Shown here one piece after another: positions 8,517 to 16,579 of a DNA stretch of 22,131 nt; the first letter of the stretch is position 1, and each line of letters starts with the position of its first letter. The notes beneath the pieces are model-generated. The model made no database searches. It had not been told where the DNA came from and worked only from the letters and a program-made list of their open reading frames with translations. Source of the DNA: CAVOBC01 sp963693635. GTDB lineage: Bacteria; Pseudomonadota; Gammaproteobacteria; Pseudomonadales; Azotimanducaceae. Made by a program: the position numbers and the translations under genes. The stretch covers positions 1-22,131 of the forward strand of contig CAVOBC010000027.1 in assembly GCA_963693635.1 (NCBI GenBank), given 5' to 3'.

Positions 8517-9655
8517 CGGGACTTCGGTACTTTGACCTCAACCATCATCCCCGGCAGCAGGCGAGGGTCCGGCTCGTCGAGGTCGATGACGACTTCGACC
8601 CGCTGCGCGACTTTCGTGAAGTTGCCGCTTGGATTGGGATTAGGCATCAGCGCGAACTGACTGGTCGCAGCGTTTCCGATGCGACGAATCGTTGCGCTGC
8701 GAACCGTGTCGGGGTAGGCATCCACCGTCACCTCGACGGTGCCGCCCGGGGCAAGATGGCTGATATCGGTCTCCTTCACATTCGCCTTGATCCACTGCCG
8801 CGTGTGATCGTGCATGGCGAGCAGGCGCTGGCCAACGGCGACGTACTCACCGGCGTCAACGAAAAGCTCATCGACGATGCCATCGATCGGACTCTTGATC
8901 GCATGGTCGCCCAATTGTGCCCCGGCGCGCTTTGCCTCCAGCCGTTTTTGTGCCAGTGACGCGCCGAGGCTTGCAAGTTCTGAAGTGAGGACCTTGATCT
9001 CCGCGCGCTCGGATTCAACCTCGTGCAGGTCTGCAGACGCCGTGGCGACCAGTGCCTCGAAGCGTTTGATCCGCTGTTCCGCGGTTCGATATTGGTTGCG
9101 GGCCGCTTCCCAGTCTTGTTGCGACACCAGGTTTCGCCCTCGTAGCGTGCCGGCCCGCTGCCAATCCGACTCGGCGATTTCATATTCAGAGAGAGAGCCC
9201 GCCAACTCGGATTCGGCGCCAGCGAGTCGGGCCTCGGCGGCTTCCTGGCGACTCGTTGTGCGTGCGTCCACCAGTTCGATGCGCGCTCGCGTTGTGCCCG
9301 TGTCGGCCTCGAGTGCACGTACGGCGAGATCCAGTTCGTCCCGCCTCGACATCGCATCACGTTCGTCGATTTGCAGCAGGACGTCCCCCGTCGCAACGCC
9401 GGAACCCTCTGACGCTGGCACCGCGACCAGCCAACCGGGAACGCGCGAGCTGATCAGAACGATTTCTGCAGCGATCCGTGCGTCGACGACATATACATTC
9501 GTCAATCGGTCAAACAGCCACCAGGCGCCGAACGCCGCCATGAGCAATCCGGCACCGGCGATCGCCATCTGACGCACGGGCAGACGCCGCGCCGCGGGAG
9601 CGCTTTGCTGTACCGGTGGTGCCGGGTCTGGGTCGATACGGGCGAGTTCCGCCAA
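8513..9655 (-). CDS. HlyD/EmrA-family membrane fusion protein
   Basis: A 380-residue periplasmic adaptor for the adjoining EmrB-like exporter. A short basic cytoplasmic tail leads to one membrane anchor (about 30-48, MAIAGAGLLMAAFGAWWLF). Then come the first lipoyl half-motif (about 60-97, SRVPGWLVAVPASEGSGV and GDVLLQIDERD) and a long alpha-helical hairpin rich in Glu, Arg and Ala (about 98-245). The second lipoyl half follows (AIKSPIDGIVDELFVDAGEY, about 252-271), then beta-barrel sequence ending with FTKVAQRVEVVIDLD, typical of EmrA. The start is TTG at 9653-9655: AGGAG lies seven bases before it and no better ATG exists, so the rare start codon is well supported. It is the first gene of a minus-strand run. 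Weak initiation at TTG may set a low amount of pump. Confidence 0.92.
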   Translation of the reverse strand: MAELARIDPDPAPPVQQSAPAARRLPVRQMAIAGAGLLMAAFGAWWLFDRLTNVYVVDARIAAEIVLISSRVPGWLVAVPASEGSGVATGDVLLQIDERDAMSRRDELDLAVRALEADTGTTRARIELVDARTTSRQEAAEARLAGAESELAGSLSEYEIAESDWQRAGTLRGRNLVSQQDWEAARNQYRTAEQRIKRFEALVATASADLHEVESERAEIKVLTSELASLGASLAQKRLEAKRAGAQLGDHAIKSPIDGIVDELFVDAGEYVAVGQRLLAMHDHTRQWIKANVKETDISHLAPGGTVEVTVDAYPDTVRSATIRRIGNAATSQFALMPNPNPSGNFTKVAQRVEVVIDLDEPDPRLLPGMMVEVKVPKSR

Positions 9656-9903
9656 GATCAGGCTCCTGATGCGCTCACGTCACGCGAGGGGAAACATCCG
9701 AGCCCGGGTGGCACTCAAATGGAAGAACTGGAACCAGCTTCGGTGTGTCGGCCAGGTCCGTTTTGCGATGGACCGGCAGGGTATCAGGAAAATGGGTGGA
9801 TGATCTGCGATCCGGCGCGAGGTCCCGCACTCCCCCGCCCCGCTGGTGAGATGTGCTTCTGTCACACTGATGGCCACCACGCGCCTGAGATCCTGCAAGG
9901 TCG
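9656..9903. other. Divergent intergenic region, pump operon and membrane protein gene
   Basis: These 248 bp must hold promoters for both directions. Apart from the two ribosome sites (9663-9667 on minus; a weak AAGG just before 9904 on plus) I see no clear -10/-35 pair, operator palindrome or regulator gene. A 101-codon plus-strand frame crossing the region has no family likeness and odd composition; I treat it as non-coding. Confidence 0.4.
9663..9667 (-). promoter_or_regulatory. Ribosome binding site that fixes the TTG start of the HlyD-like gene
   Basis: On the minus strand AGGAG is followed by a seven-base spacer and TTG. This is the strongest such site near the gene's 5' end and decides the start. 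Confidence 0.7.
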
Positions 9904-10548
9904 ATGTTGAACGCCGCTGATCCAGACACTGCAGACTGGCTTGACGCGACCCGGCCCGCCAGGCGCCGCCGGGGTTGGGTCGTGCTTTTCGTTTCGATTC
10001 TGACGATTGGTGTCTACACGATCGGCTGGCTCTACCGGTTGCAGCAGGAGCATCCCCGCCGACGGGGCGTCGATCCTGCCGCTGGCGTGTGGCTGGGTGT
10101 CTTCTGTTCGTTGACCATCGTGATGTTCGCCGTGCTCGGTATGAGCGGCTATGGCCAGTGGTCTGACTGGCGCGACGCATCGGGCCCACAGCAGTGGTTT
10201 TTCCTCGTGGGTCTCGGCGTCGCGCTGCTTTTCAATCTCTGGTTTGCCGTCAGCACGATGAAGCTAACGACCCGCTTTCAGTCGTTGTTACATCAGCCAC
10301 CGGGTGCGCCGGTCCCAATGCTGCAGCGATTCTTATTGGTCGCGGGTGTTGTTGCGGAAGCCATCGCCGTTGTTGGCCCGGCGCTCATCGAGGTCGATCT
10401 GGTGCCGGTTCCGACGACGCTTGCAGTCGTGCCAGACGTGCTCGGCAGCCTCGGCACGGGCAGCCTCTTCGCATGGGCGATCGTATTGCATCGACAGGCA
10501 AATGAGTTGGCAGCGGCAGACGAGGCGAAAGACCGCAGCGAAGACTGA
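9904..10548 (+). CDS. Five-helix inner-membrane protein, DUF4234-like start
   Basis: A 214-residue protein with a basic N-terminal tail (RPARRRRG, about 17-24) and about five hydrophobic segments: 24-45, 62-81, 98-117, 143-163 and 174-195. The first segment, VSILTIGVYTIGWLYRL, closely resembles the opening of DUF4234 proteins (TLGIYGIYWFYK-like), usually small membrane proteins of unknown function. The rest is not diagnostic. The C-terminus is charged (AAADEAKDRSED). It starts at ATG with AAGG a few bases upstream and is followed after 51 bp by the LLM oxidoreductase on the same strand, so the two may share a transcript. I cannot assign a role; a link to the pump encoded divergently is possible only by position. 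Confidence 0.65.
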   Translation: MLNAADPDTADWLDATRPARRRRGWVVLFVSILTIGVYTIGWLYRLQQEHPRRRGVDPAAGVWLGVFCSLTIVMFAVLGMSGYGQWSDWRDASGPQQWFFLVGLGVALLFNLWFAVSTMKLTTRFQSLLHQPPGAPVPMLQRFLLVAGVVAEAIAVVGPALIEVDLVPVPTTLAVVPDVLGSLGTGSLFAWAIVLHRQANELAAADEAKDRSED

Positions 10549-10599
10549 ATGCGGGCTTACGTGGTCTATGATGCGCAAAACACGACCGCAAGGGCAGGC

Positions 10600-11517
10600 A
10601 TGAGAATAGGCATCAACGGCACCGGACTCGTTCAGAAGGCGTCTGTTATAGCGATCAAAGAAGACGCGGAACGCGCAAGGGCCGATGGTTTTGCGAGCTA
10701 TTGGCTCGCCGAGCACCCAACCGGCGGCTTCGATGCACTCACCGTGTTGGCACTGGTTGGATCAGAAGTGCCGGATATCGAGCTGGGCACGGCGATCGTG
10801 CCGACGTTTCCGCGCCACCCGATGGTGCTTGCCGGGCAGGTCCTGACCGCGCAGTCGGTGATCGGCAACAGGCTGACCCTGGGCGTCGGGCTTTCGCACG
10901 AGGTCATGATGGCGCAACTCGGCGTCGACTTCGGCAAACCGGTGCGGCATCTGCGCGAGTATCTGTCGATTCTTCTACCGCTGCTACATGACGGGGAAGT
11001 CTCGTTCCAGGGTGAAACCCTGTCGTGTGAAGGCAAGATATTCCAAAAACCTGACGTTCCGCCTGCGGTGCTGGTCGCTGCGCTCGGCCCGCAAACCCTG
11101 CGCGTCGCTGGCCACAGGACCGATGGCACGACGCTCGCCTGGGTGGGACCGAAAACGATCAAGACTCACATCGTGCCACGCCTCAGCGAGGCCGCCGCAA
11201 AAGCCGGCCGACCGTCACCGCGCGTCGTCGCGACGCTCCCGGTCTGTGTGACGGACCAGCCTGATGCCATCCGCGCCCGGATTTCGAAGAACCTCGCCAT
11301 GTATGGGCAGTTGCCGTCCTACCGCGCGATGTTTGAACGGGAGGGAATTGATCAGCCCGGTGAACTGGCGATGGTCGGCAGCGTCAGTGAAGTCGAGGAT
11401 CAACTCGCTGGATTGAAGGCAGCGGGGGTCACGGACTACGCCGCCTCAGTCTTTGCGACATCCAGGGACGAGCACCTCGCGACCCGGGAGTTGCTCACGG
11501 GACTTCTGGGGTCCTGA
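10600..11517 (+). CDS. LLM-class (luciferase-like) oxidoreductase, possibly F420-type
   Basis: A 305-residue TIM-barrel flavin or deazaflavin oxidoreductase. I choose the ATG at 10600 (MRIGINGTG) over an in-frame ATG 17 codons earlier, because a purine-rich AAGGGC precedes it and LLM proteins begin with this beta-strand (M-K/R-I-G). Landmarks: SYWLAEHPTGGFDAL (33-47), IELGTAIVPTFPRHP (60-74) with the run-on MVLAGQ, RLTLGVGLSHEVMM and VLVAALGPQTLRVAG. The order and size match the subgroup often annotated as F420-dependent (MSMEG_4879-like). Whether this organism makes F420 cannot be judged from the window; FMN is the alternative. It is clearly distinct from the longer LLM protein at 14892-16277. 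Substrate unknown; it probably takes part in the oxidation or reduction of a hydrophobic ketone or aldehyde. Confidence 0.85.
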   Translation: MRIGINGTGLVQKASVIAIKEDAERARADGFASYWLAEHPTGGFDALTVLALVGSEVPDIELGTAIVPTFPRHPMVLAGQVLTAQSVIGNRLTLGVGLSHEVMMAQLGVDFGKPVRHLREYLSILLPLLHDGEVSFQGETLSCEGKIFQKPDVPPAVLVAALGPQTLRVAGHRTDGTTLAWVGPKTIKTHIVPRLSEAAAKAGRPSPRVVATLPVCVTDQPDAIRARISKNLAMYGQLPSYRAMFEREGIDQPGELAMVGSVSEVEDQLAGLKAAGVTDYAASVFATSRDEHLATRELLTGLLGS

Positions 11518-11563
11518 TATCGGTGTTGCCTCTATTGCGCTGCCGACGACCGAACCCGCGACT

Positions 11564-11749
11564 TTAAGTGATACCCAGCACTCGCCGCGCGTTGCCGCTC
11601 AGGAACTTCGGCCACACCTCGTTGATGACAAGGTCAAGATCGGCGATGGCGGCGAGCAGGGATCCCAGGCGTGGTGCAAGATCCTGGCTCAGGCGCCTCG
11701 ACTCGGGGCGAGACATTGCTCGCCGGAGTCGCGTCGATGTCAGGAACAT
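11564..11749 (-). pseudogene. C-terminal remnant of an amidohydrolase
   Basis: The last residues, LVINEVWPKFLSGNARRVLGI, match the standard end of amidohydrolase-2 (TIM-barrel decarboxylase/hydrolase) proteins, where a helix ending GNARRLLGL closes the fold; the stop is TAA at 11564-11566. Upstream the same frame stays open a short way (to about 11790), but its sequence (RLRRAMSRPESRR) no longer looks like the family, and the metal-binding HxH region is absent. The next intact gene, the SDR, begins its 3' end at 11804. I infer that an amidohydrolase once formed the downstream end of the minus-strand catabolic operon and lost all but its tail. The match is short, so confidence is moderate. Confidence 0.45.
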
Positions 11750-11803
11750 AGCATCATCGACTGCGCGAGGCGGCTGGTAGCGACGTCCTCTGGCAGCAAG
11801 GCC

Positions 11804-12676
11804 TTAACTTCGTTGGCGCATGCCATTCGCCTCGATCGACATGCCGCCGTCGACCACGATCGACTGACCCGTGACGAAGGTCGACTCGTCGGACGCAAGC
11901 CAGAGTGCCGCACTGGCAATGTCGCTTGGTTCGCCGGCGCGGGGGATCGGCTGCGCCCTGGCCAACGCTTCTCGCATGACATCCTCGCCAACCGGGGCGT
12001 CCATGGCGGGCGAATCGTAGATGAGCGGCGTAACAACGCCGCCAGGCAGGATGCAGTTGACGCGAATCAGTTGGGGGCCAAGTTCCACCGCTGCTGCGCG
12101 GGTCAGTTCCGTGACGCCGGCCTTGGCTGAACCGTAGGCGGCCAGACCGGGGAAGCCCAGTATTGCGGCGATCGAGGCGGTGGAAATGATCGACCCACCG
12201 CCGCGCTCGATCATGGCCGGCGCGGCTAGTTTGATACCGCGCCAGACGGCTTTGAGATCCACGTCCAGCACCCGGTCCCAAACCTCGTCGTCACACTCAA
12301 TGATCGACTTTTCATTGCCGCCGATGCCGGCGTTGTTGAACATGATATCGAGGCCGCCGTAGCTGCTGACGGCGGTGTCGACCACCGCTTTCAACTGGTC
12401 CGGGTCGGTGATGTCCGCCGGGACGAAAATCGCTCCATTGCCCAGTCGTTCGCCAATCGCAAAGCCATCGTTGGGCCCGCCTTTCTTGCGGCGAGCATGG
12501 TGCAGCCGGGCTTTTTCGGTGCCGAGCTTCGCCGCAAGTTCTTCGCGCGTGCTGGGCGCGAGATCGCAAAATACGACCTGTGCGCCCTCGCTGACGAATC
12601 GCTCGACCGTCGCAAGCCCCATGCCGGATGCGCCACCTGTGATCACCGCTACCTTGCCCGCCAGTCGGTCACCCAT
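11804..12676 (-). CDS. SDR-family alcohol/diol dehydrogenase
   Basis: A 290-residue classical short-chain dehydrogenase/reductase, cytoplasmic, NAD(P)-dependent. The cofactor loop is TGGASGMG (13-20). D38 at the end of beta-2 (VVFCDLA) suggests preference for NAD. NNAG lies at 114-117; catalytic S168, Y181 and K185 have the usual 13- and 4-residue spacing (STASIA ... YGSAK). C-terminal IPRAGEPSDIASAALWLASD and VDGG are typical. Two oddities: about 25 extra residues between beta-2 and beta-3 (around 52-79, HHARRKKGGPNDGFAIGERL), and an aspartate (D140, in LDVDLKAVW) where most members have the asparagine of the catalytic tetrad. The gene is 38 bp downstream of the epoxide hydrolase. Inferred role: oxidation of a hydroxy intermediate, for example a diol made by the hydrolase, to the ketone used by the Baeyer-Villiger enzyme. 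Confidence 0.92.
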   Translation of the reverse strand: MGDRLAGKVAVITGGASGMGLATVERFVSEGAQVVFCDLAPSTREELAAKLGTEKARLHHARRKKGGPNDGFAIGERLGNGAIFVPADITDPDQLKAVVDTAVSSYGGLDIMFNNAGIGGNEKSIIECDDEVWDRVLDVDLKAVWRGIKLAAPAMIERGGGSIISTASIAAILGFPGLAAYGSAKAGVTELTRAAAVELGPQLIRVNCILPGGVVTPLIYDSPAMDAPVGEDVMREALARAQPIPRAGEPSDIASAALWLASDESTFVTGQSIVVDGGMSIEANGMRQRS

Positions 12677-12714
12677 AGTCTTTGGTCCTGCTCGATTGAT
12701 TTTGACGAGGCGCG

Positions 12715-13848
12715 TTAGCGCAGCGTGCGGAAAGCTTGTTGGATATCACGGACCAGCATGTCGGGCGCTTCAAGTGCGGCAAAGTGACCACCGCGCTCGG
12801 GAAACGACCAGTGCACCAGGTTGAACTGTTTCTCAACCCAGGCCCGTGGCGGCGCAGCCAGTTCGCCCGGAAAGTTCGCAACCGCGGTCGGCACATCGAC
12901 GCGCGCCGGGAACGGCCTGCCATCGTAGCGTCTGCTCTCGTAGTACATGCGTACAGACGAGGTGATCGTCTGCGTGAACCAGTAGATGCTGATGTTGGTC
13001 AGCAGTTCGTCTTTCGTGACGGCGTCCTCAAGGTTGCCGGTGTGCTGTGTCCACTTGTGGAACTTCTCGGTGATCCAGCCAGCGAGTCCGACCGGCGAAT
13101 CGTTCAGGCCGTAGCCGAGCGTTTGCGGCTTGGTGCCCTGAATCTGCTGGTAGCCGACCTCGTTTGTCATACGCTCGCGTGCAGCGGCCATGCGGGCCGT
13201 CTCAGCGTCGGTGACGCCTGCATTCGGGTCGTCTTTGGGTGGGCGCGCAAAGACGAGGTTCAGGTGGATACCCTTTAGCTGATCGGCAGCAAGCGATCCT
13301 AACCATGTTGTCACGGCCGCGCCGACGTCGCCGCCCTGGGCGAAGTAACGGTCGTAGCCGAGCGTGGACATCAATTGCATAAAAAGTTGCGCGCATTCAC
13401 GTGGCTGGAAACCGGGGTCCGTCGGAGCCTGTGAAAACCCGTAACCCGGAATCGAAGGGCAGATGACGTGAAACGCGTCGGCCGCGTCGCCGCCGAATTT
13501 CTCGGGCTGGGTCAGCGGTTCAATCACCTTCGCAAACTCACTAATCGACCCTGGCCAGCCGTGAGTGATGAGTAGCGGTTCGGCGTGGGCGTGGCTGGAG
13601 CGTTGATGGATCACGTGTACCCGGTGGTCACCGAGTGGAACCATCAGTTGATCAAAATGATTGAGCGCCGCCTCCTGCGCGCGCCAGTCAAAGTCGTGGC
13701 GCCAGTACTGACAGAGCTCGCGCAGGTAGGCACTGTCGGTACCGTAGACCCACGGCGCACCAACCTGGTCCGGCCATCGCGTCTGGTCCAGCCGATGGTT
13801 CAGGTCGGCGATGTCGGTATCGGCAATAGCAATGCGAAAGGGGTCCAT
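12715..13848 (-). CDS. EHN-type epoxide hydrolase (alpha/beta fold)
   Basis: A 377-residue enzyme with the N-terminal epoxide hydrolase domain (DIADLNHRLDQTRWPDQV, about 13-30) joined to an alpha/beta-hydrolase core, the layout of microsomal-type and bacterial epoxide hydrolases. THGWPGSISEF (95-105) forms the oxyanion region. GGDVGAAV holds the nucleophile D174, with aspartate rather than serine, as required for epoxide opening. IPGYGFSQAP (133-142) and the lid tyrosines (VRMYYESRR) are present, and GGHFAALEAPD gives the catalytic H355. It converts an epoxide plus water into a vicinal diol. ATG at 13846-13848. It lies between the SDR (38 bp downstream) and the alpha/beta hydrolase (52 bp upstream), evidently in one transcript. 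In the proposed pathway it is the second step. Unlike limonene-epoxide hydrolase LimA it belongs to the alpha/beta family, so any functional match would be convergent. Confidence 0.93.
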   Translation of the reverse strand: MDPFRIAIADTDIADLNHRLDQTRWPDQVGAPWVYGTDSAYLRELCQYWRHDFDWRAQEAALNHFDQLMVPLGDHRVHVIHQRSSHAHAEPLLITHGWPGSISEFAKVIEPLTQPEKFGGDAADAFHVICPSIPGYGFSQAPTDPGFQPRECAQLFMQLMSTLGYDRYFAQGGDVGAAVTTWLGSLAADQLKGIHLNLVFARPPKDDPNAGVTDAETARMAAARERMTNEVGYQQIQGTKPQTLGYGLNDSPVGLAGWITEKFHKWTQHTGNLEDAVTKDELLTNISIYWFTQTITSSVRMYYESRRYDGRPFPARVDVPTAVANFPGELAAPPRAWVEKQFNLVHWSFPERGGHFAALEAPDMLVRDIQQAFRTLR

Positions 13849-13900
13849 TTAACGGCTCGTCACTCTGTTTTTGTTCTTGTGCGGTCTTCAGTCGATCGGG

Positions 13901-14821
13901 TCACACCGTGGACAGGAAATCATCTAACGCGCCTGCGAAGTCGACAGGATTGTCGCTGTGCACGTTGTGGGTCGCGTCCGGGATGGTCACAAGTTGGCCA
14001 TCTGGCAGTTCTTCGATCATGCGGTCCGCCGTCTCTGGCGACAGAATCTTGCTGTTGGCCCCTCGGAAGAGCATCGCGGGTTTTCGAATGCACCGAACAT
14101 CAGCCCAAAGCGCGGACTCCCGATCAACGCCCGCGCCGCTGCTGTCGTTCATGGTTGCCGGACGTGGGCGCATGTCCCGCTTCCAGGTATAGCGGCCGTC
14201 ACTCGTCTTTCTGAGACTGTGATAGAGGCTGTAGCGAAGGTGCGCCTCCGGACGATGGGGCATGAACCCGATGGAACGCTCGACAAAGTCCTCAAAGTCG
14301 TCCTGCACGTCCGTTGCGGCGCGATAGTCCGCCATCTCCTGCTGGCCCTCCGTCATACTGACCGGCGCGACGTCGACGATGCCGACCGCGCGCAGATGTT
14401 CACTGTGGCGCGCCGCGTAGCGAATGGTGTTGATGCCGCCCATAGACATGCCGACCAGCGTCAGGTCAGGCAGGTCCAGGTGGTCGACGAAGGCTTCGGT
14501 ATCGGCCAACATCAAATCGCCGCCGTCGAGTGTGCGATCGGACTCTGATGTCCATCCGCTGTCACCGTGACCGCGCTGATCCAGCGCCACAAAGTGATAC
14601 TTGTGGCGCAGACAGAGCACCGCCATGTCCCATGTGTGCGCGGTCAGCGAGCCGCCGTGCAGGAGCAGAACGTGTGGCATGTCCGGATTGCCCCAGTCGA
14701 GCCAGTGCAGTTTGATGTCCCCAAACTGCGCGGTGTGATCCTCTGGCTGCACAAACCCGCCGGCCGGTTTGACCCCGGCCGCGTCGGCGCAGGCTTTCAT
14801 GATCTCAAGGTAATCGTCCAT
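13901..14821 (-). CDS. Alpha/beta-fold hydrolase, probable ester or lactone hydrolase
   Basis: A 306-residue serine hydrolase. LLLHGGSLTAHTWD (52-65) is the oxyanion segment, ALDQRGHGDSGW (79-90) the next strand and loop, and GMSMGG (124-129) the nucleophile elbow with S126. ATHNVHSDNP near the C-terminus supplies the histidine, H285 by family pattern. The N-terminal ~30 residues (MDDYLEIMKACADAAG...) precede the core, without signal peptide, so it is cytoplasmic. The gene sits 52 bp upstream of the epoxide hydrolase and 70 bp downstream of the LLM monooxygenase. With a Baeyer-Villiger monooxygenase encoded divergently, opening of the lactone or ester product is the most economical role; this is inference from context. 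It could equally act on a C-C bond, as meta-cleavage hydrolases do. The fold is firm, the substrate is not. Confidence 0.85.
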   Translation of the reverse strand: MDDYLEIMKACADAAGVKPAGGFVQPEDHTAQFGDIKLHWLDWGNPDMPHVLLLHGGSLTAHTWDMAVLCLRHKYHFVALDQRGHGDSGWTSESDRTLDGGDLMLADTEAFVDHLDLPDLTLVGMSMGGINTIRYAARHSEHLRAVGIVDVAPVSMTEGQQEMADYRAATDVQDDFEDFVERSIGFMPHRPEAHLRYSLYHSLRKTSDGRYTWKRDMRPRPATMNDSSGAGVDRESALWADVRCIRKPAMLFRGANSKILSPETADRMIEELPDGQLVTIPDATHNVHSDNPVDFAGALDDFLSTV

Positions 14822-14891
14822 GCTGGGCTTCCCCGTCTCCTTGTCCGCTCCGTTCTCTGAATAGCGAGTTCATCGCTGCCCGTCGCTCAAC

Positions 14892-16277
14892 TTACGGTTC
14901 TTTCGTACCATCCCGCACCAAGCTTTGTGGATCCGGTGATTCCTCCCGGAGAGCGTCCAGCCCGCCTGCCCCCAGTGCGGAGTTCTCGGCGATTTGATCC
15001 AGCAGCTCATCCCCACCCATCTTCTTCACGACATTTCGTGCGAGCGCAGTGATGCGATAGTCGGCGGGCATCGTCGGTGCACCACTCTCGCGACGTTCAA
15101 GTGCGGCGTCAACGAGTGGTGCAAGCCTTGCCATCTTCTCGGCGCGGAGCTTTTCGTCCCGTTCTTTGAATTCGGGCATAACCTCGTCGCCGAAGAGTTC
15201 AAGGGCCTCCATGATGTGTTCGTGCTGGTTGTTGCCGGCCTGCAATATGAAGATGAGTTGGTCAACACCAACGGCTTCGTAGCGGCGCAGATACTCGCGC
15301 AACTGTGCGGGCGTGCCGACGCAACCGCGCAGGCCGGAGGTCTGGCCCTCTTTCATCTTGGCACCGAGTTTGAGCCGTTCTGCGACGGCGGCTTCCGGGT
15401 CGAAGCCGCGGTCTGACCGCTTCTCCTGAAAGTCTGCCCAGAGATTATCGGCGCCGGGTGCAAACTCGCCGAATGCGGCATAGTACGCGAGCGAGTAACC
15501 GAAGAAATTGCCACCTTCGAGACCGCGCCGAATCGCCTCGGATTCGTCTTTGTGCACCATCATGGGCGACACGCACGCGACCTGCGGGTCGACCCGCAGG
15601 CCAATCGGCCGGCAGTACTTCAACTGCTCCTCGTATGCGGCAACCCATCCACGTGCCTCTTCCGGATCGATAAAGGCAAAGGTCAGCGCGCCGATACCTT
15701 CCTCGGCCGCCATCACGATGGTTTCGCGGCGGGAACACGCCACCCAGAGCGGTGGATGCGGCTTCTGCTTGGGTTTGGGCACGACATTACGGGGCGGCAT
15801 CTGCACCCACTGACCATCGACACCGGTGAAGGGCTCTTCGGTCATGCAGCGGATCACGGTGTCGAGTCCCTCGCGCCATTGCTCGCGCTTTTGCTCGACC
15901 GGGACATGGAAGCCCTCAAGCTCTGCACTCGTTGCGGCCTCGCCGGAGCCAAAGTCGACTCGACCGCCTGAAATGAGGTCCAGGGTCGACAGTCGCTCGG
16001 CGGTGCGGGCGGGATGATTAAAGAGGGGCGAGGTCTGAATGATGCCGTGGCCAAGCCGGATGTTCTTGGTGCGTTGGCTGGCAGCCGCAAGAAACACCTC
16101 AGGTGCACTTGAATGGCTGTATTCCTCGAGAAAGTGGTGCTCCACCTCCCAGACGTAGTCGAAGCCCATCTTGTCTGCGAGGCTGACTTGCTCAAGCGCG
16201 TTGTTGAGCAGGGTTTCCTCTGCGTCGTTGTCCCAGGGACGGGGTAACTGGTGCTCGTAGAAAATGCCGAATTTCAT
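14892..16277 (-). CDS. LLM-class flavin-dependent monooxygenase
   Basis: A 461-residue bacterial-luciferase-like TIM-barrel monooxygenase, cytoplasmic, expected to use reduced FMN from a separate reductase. MKFGIFYEHQLPRPW starts the barrel; FDYVWEVEHHFLEEYSHSSAP (39-59) has the EHHF motif. Then come IRLGHGIIQTSP and NHPARTAERLSTLDLISGGR with FGSGEAATSAE (near 109-119), and PPLWVACSRRET. A C-terminal extension of about 100 residues, rich in Glu, Arg and Lys, goes beyond the usual ~350-residue domain, as in a subgroup found near terpenoid and steroid degradation genes. AGGAG six bases before the ATG makes the start certain. It is the first gene of the four-gene minus-strand run. Limonene 1,2-monooxygenase of Rhodococcus is, as I recall, a member of this superfamily, so alkene epoxidation is a reasonable but untested role. 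Confidence 0.9.
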   Translation of the reverse strand: MKFGIFYEHQLPRPWDNDAEETLLNNALEQVSLADKMGFDYVWEVEHHFLEEYSHSSAPEVFLAAASQRTKNIRLGHGIIQTSPLFNHPARTAERLSTLDLISGGRVDFGSGEAATSAELEGFHVPVEQKREQWREGLDTVIRCMTEEPFTGVDGQWVQMPPRNVVPKPKQKPHPPLWVACSRRETIVMAAEEGIGALTFAFIDPEEARGWVAAYEEQLKYCRPIGLRVDPQVACVSPMMVHKDESEAIRRGLEGGNFFGYSLAYYAAFGEFAPGADNLWADFQEKRSDRGFDPEAAVAERLKLGAKMKEGQTSGLRGCVGTPAQLREYLRRYEAVGVDQLIFILQAGNNQHEHIMEALELFGDEVMPEFKERDEKLRAEKMARLAPLVDAALERRESGAPTMPADYRITALARNVVKKMGGDELLDQIAENSALGAGGLDALREESPDPQSLVRDGTKEP

Positions 16278-16579
16278 GCTTTGCTCCTGCTGTTGCTCGT
16301 GTTGCTGCTCATGTTATAGATGGCGTTGTTGATCGTATCTTGCCCGGGGTGTTGCGGTGAGCGAACCCTGAATGCTGGCAACCCTACTCCCATCCTGCTC
16401 CGATGAGGGGGCGCTTCAAACCACATGCCAGACACCGATCCTAGACCTTCGCGATGTGATGCGCACCAATCCAGCATGACGGGTCCGTCATGCGACCCGA
16501 CTTTGTGCGCCCCGCTTGATATGGTTTACGCGCGCGAGATTCCGTGCAATTCTCGAACGCATCAATCAGAGGGTTTCCG
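16278..16579. promoter_or_regulatory. Shared promoter region between LLM operon and Baeyer-Villiger gene
   Basis: These 302 bp lie between two divergent starts. The AGGAG site for the LLM gene is at its left end and AGAGGG for the BVMO at its right end. A TATAAC on the minus strand (16313-16318) is a possible -10 box, with only a weak AAGATA 17 bp upstream. A tiny 12-codon minus-strand frame (16274-16312) overlaps the LLM start by ATGA but has no ribosome site. The strongest signal is the inverted repeat at 16474-16493, listed separately. Confidence 0.5.
16474..16493. promoter_or_regulatory. Perfect inverted repeat, probable operator
   Basis: Arms GCATGACGG and CCGTCATGC, nine bases each, are exact reverse complements separated by GT. 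The site ends 86 bp before the BVMO ATG and about 196 bp before the LLM ATG. No run of T follows in either direction, so it is unlikely to be a terminator. Size and position suit a dimeric repressor or activator (TetR, GntR or MarR type) controlling both sides. No regulator gene is in the window. Confidence 0.6.

Noticed and set aside
9605..9910. 101-codon plus-strand frame across the HlyD start and intergenic region
   Set aside because: It overlaps the well-supported HlyD N-terminus antisense, has no family likeness and an odd Cys/Pro-rich composition.
16274..16312. 12-codon minus-strand frame overlapping the LLM start by ATGA, as a possible leader peptide
   Set aside because: It has no ribosome site before its ATG, and its sequence is a simple Ser/Asn repeat that includes the LLM gene's own ribosome site.
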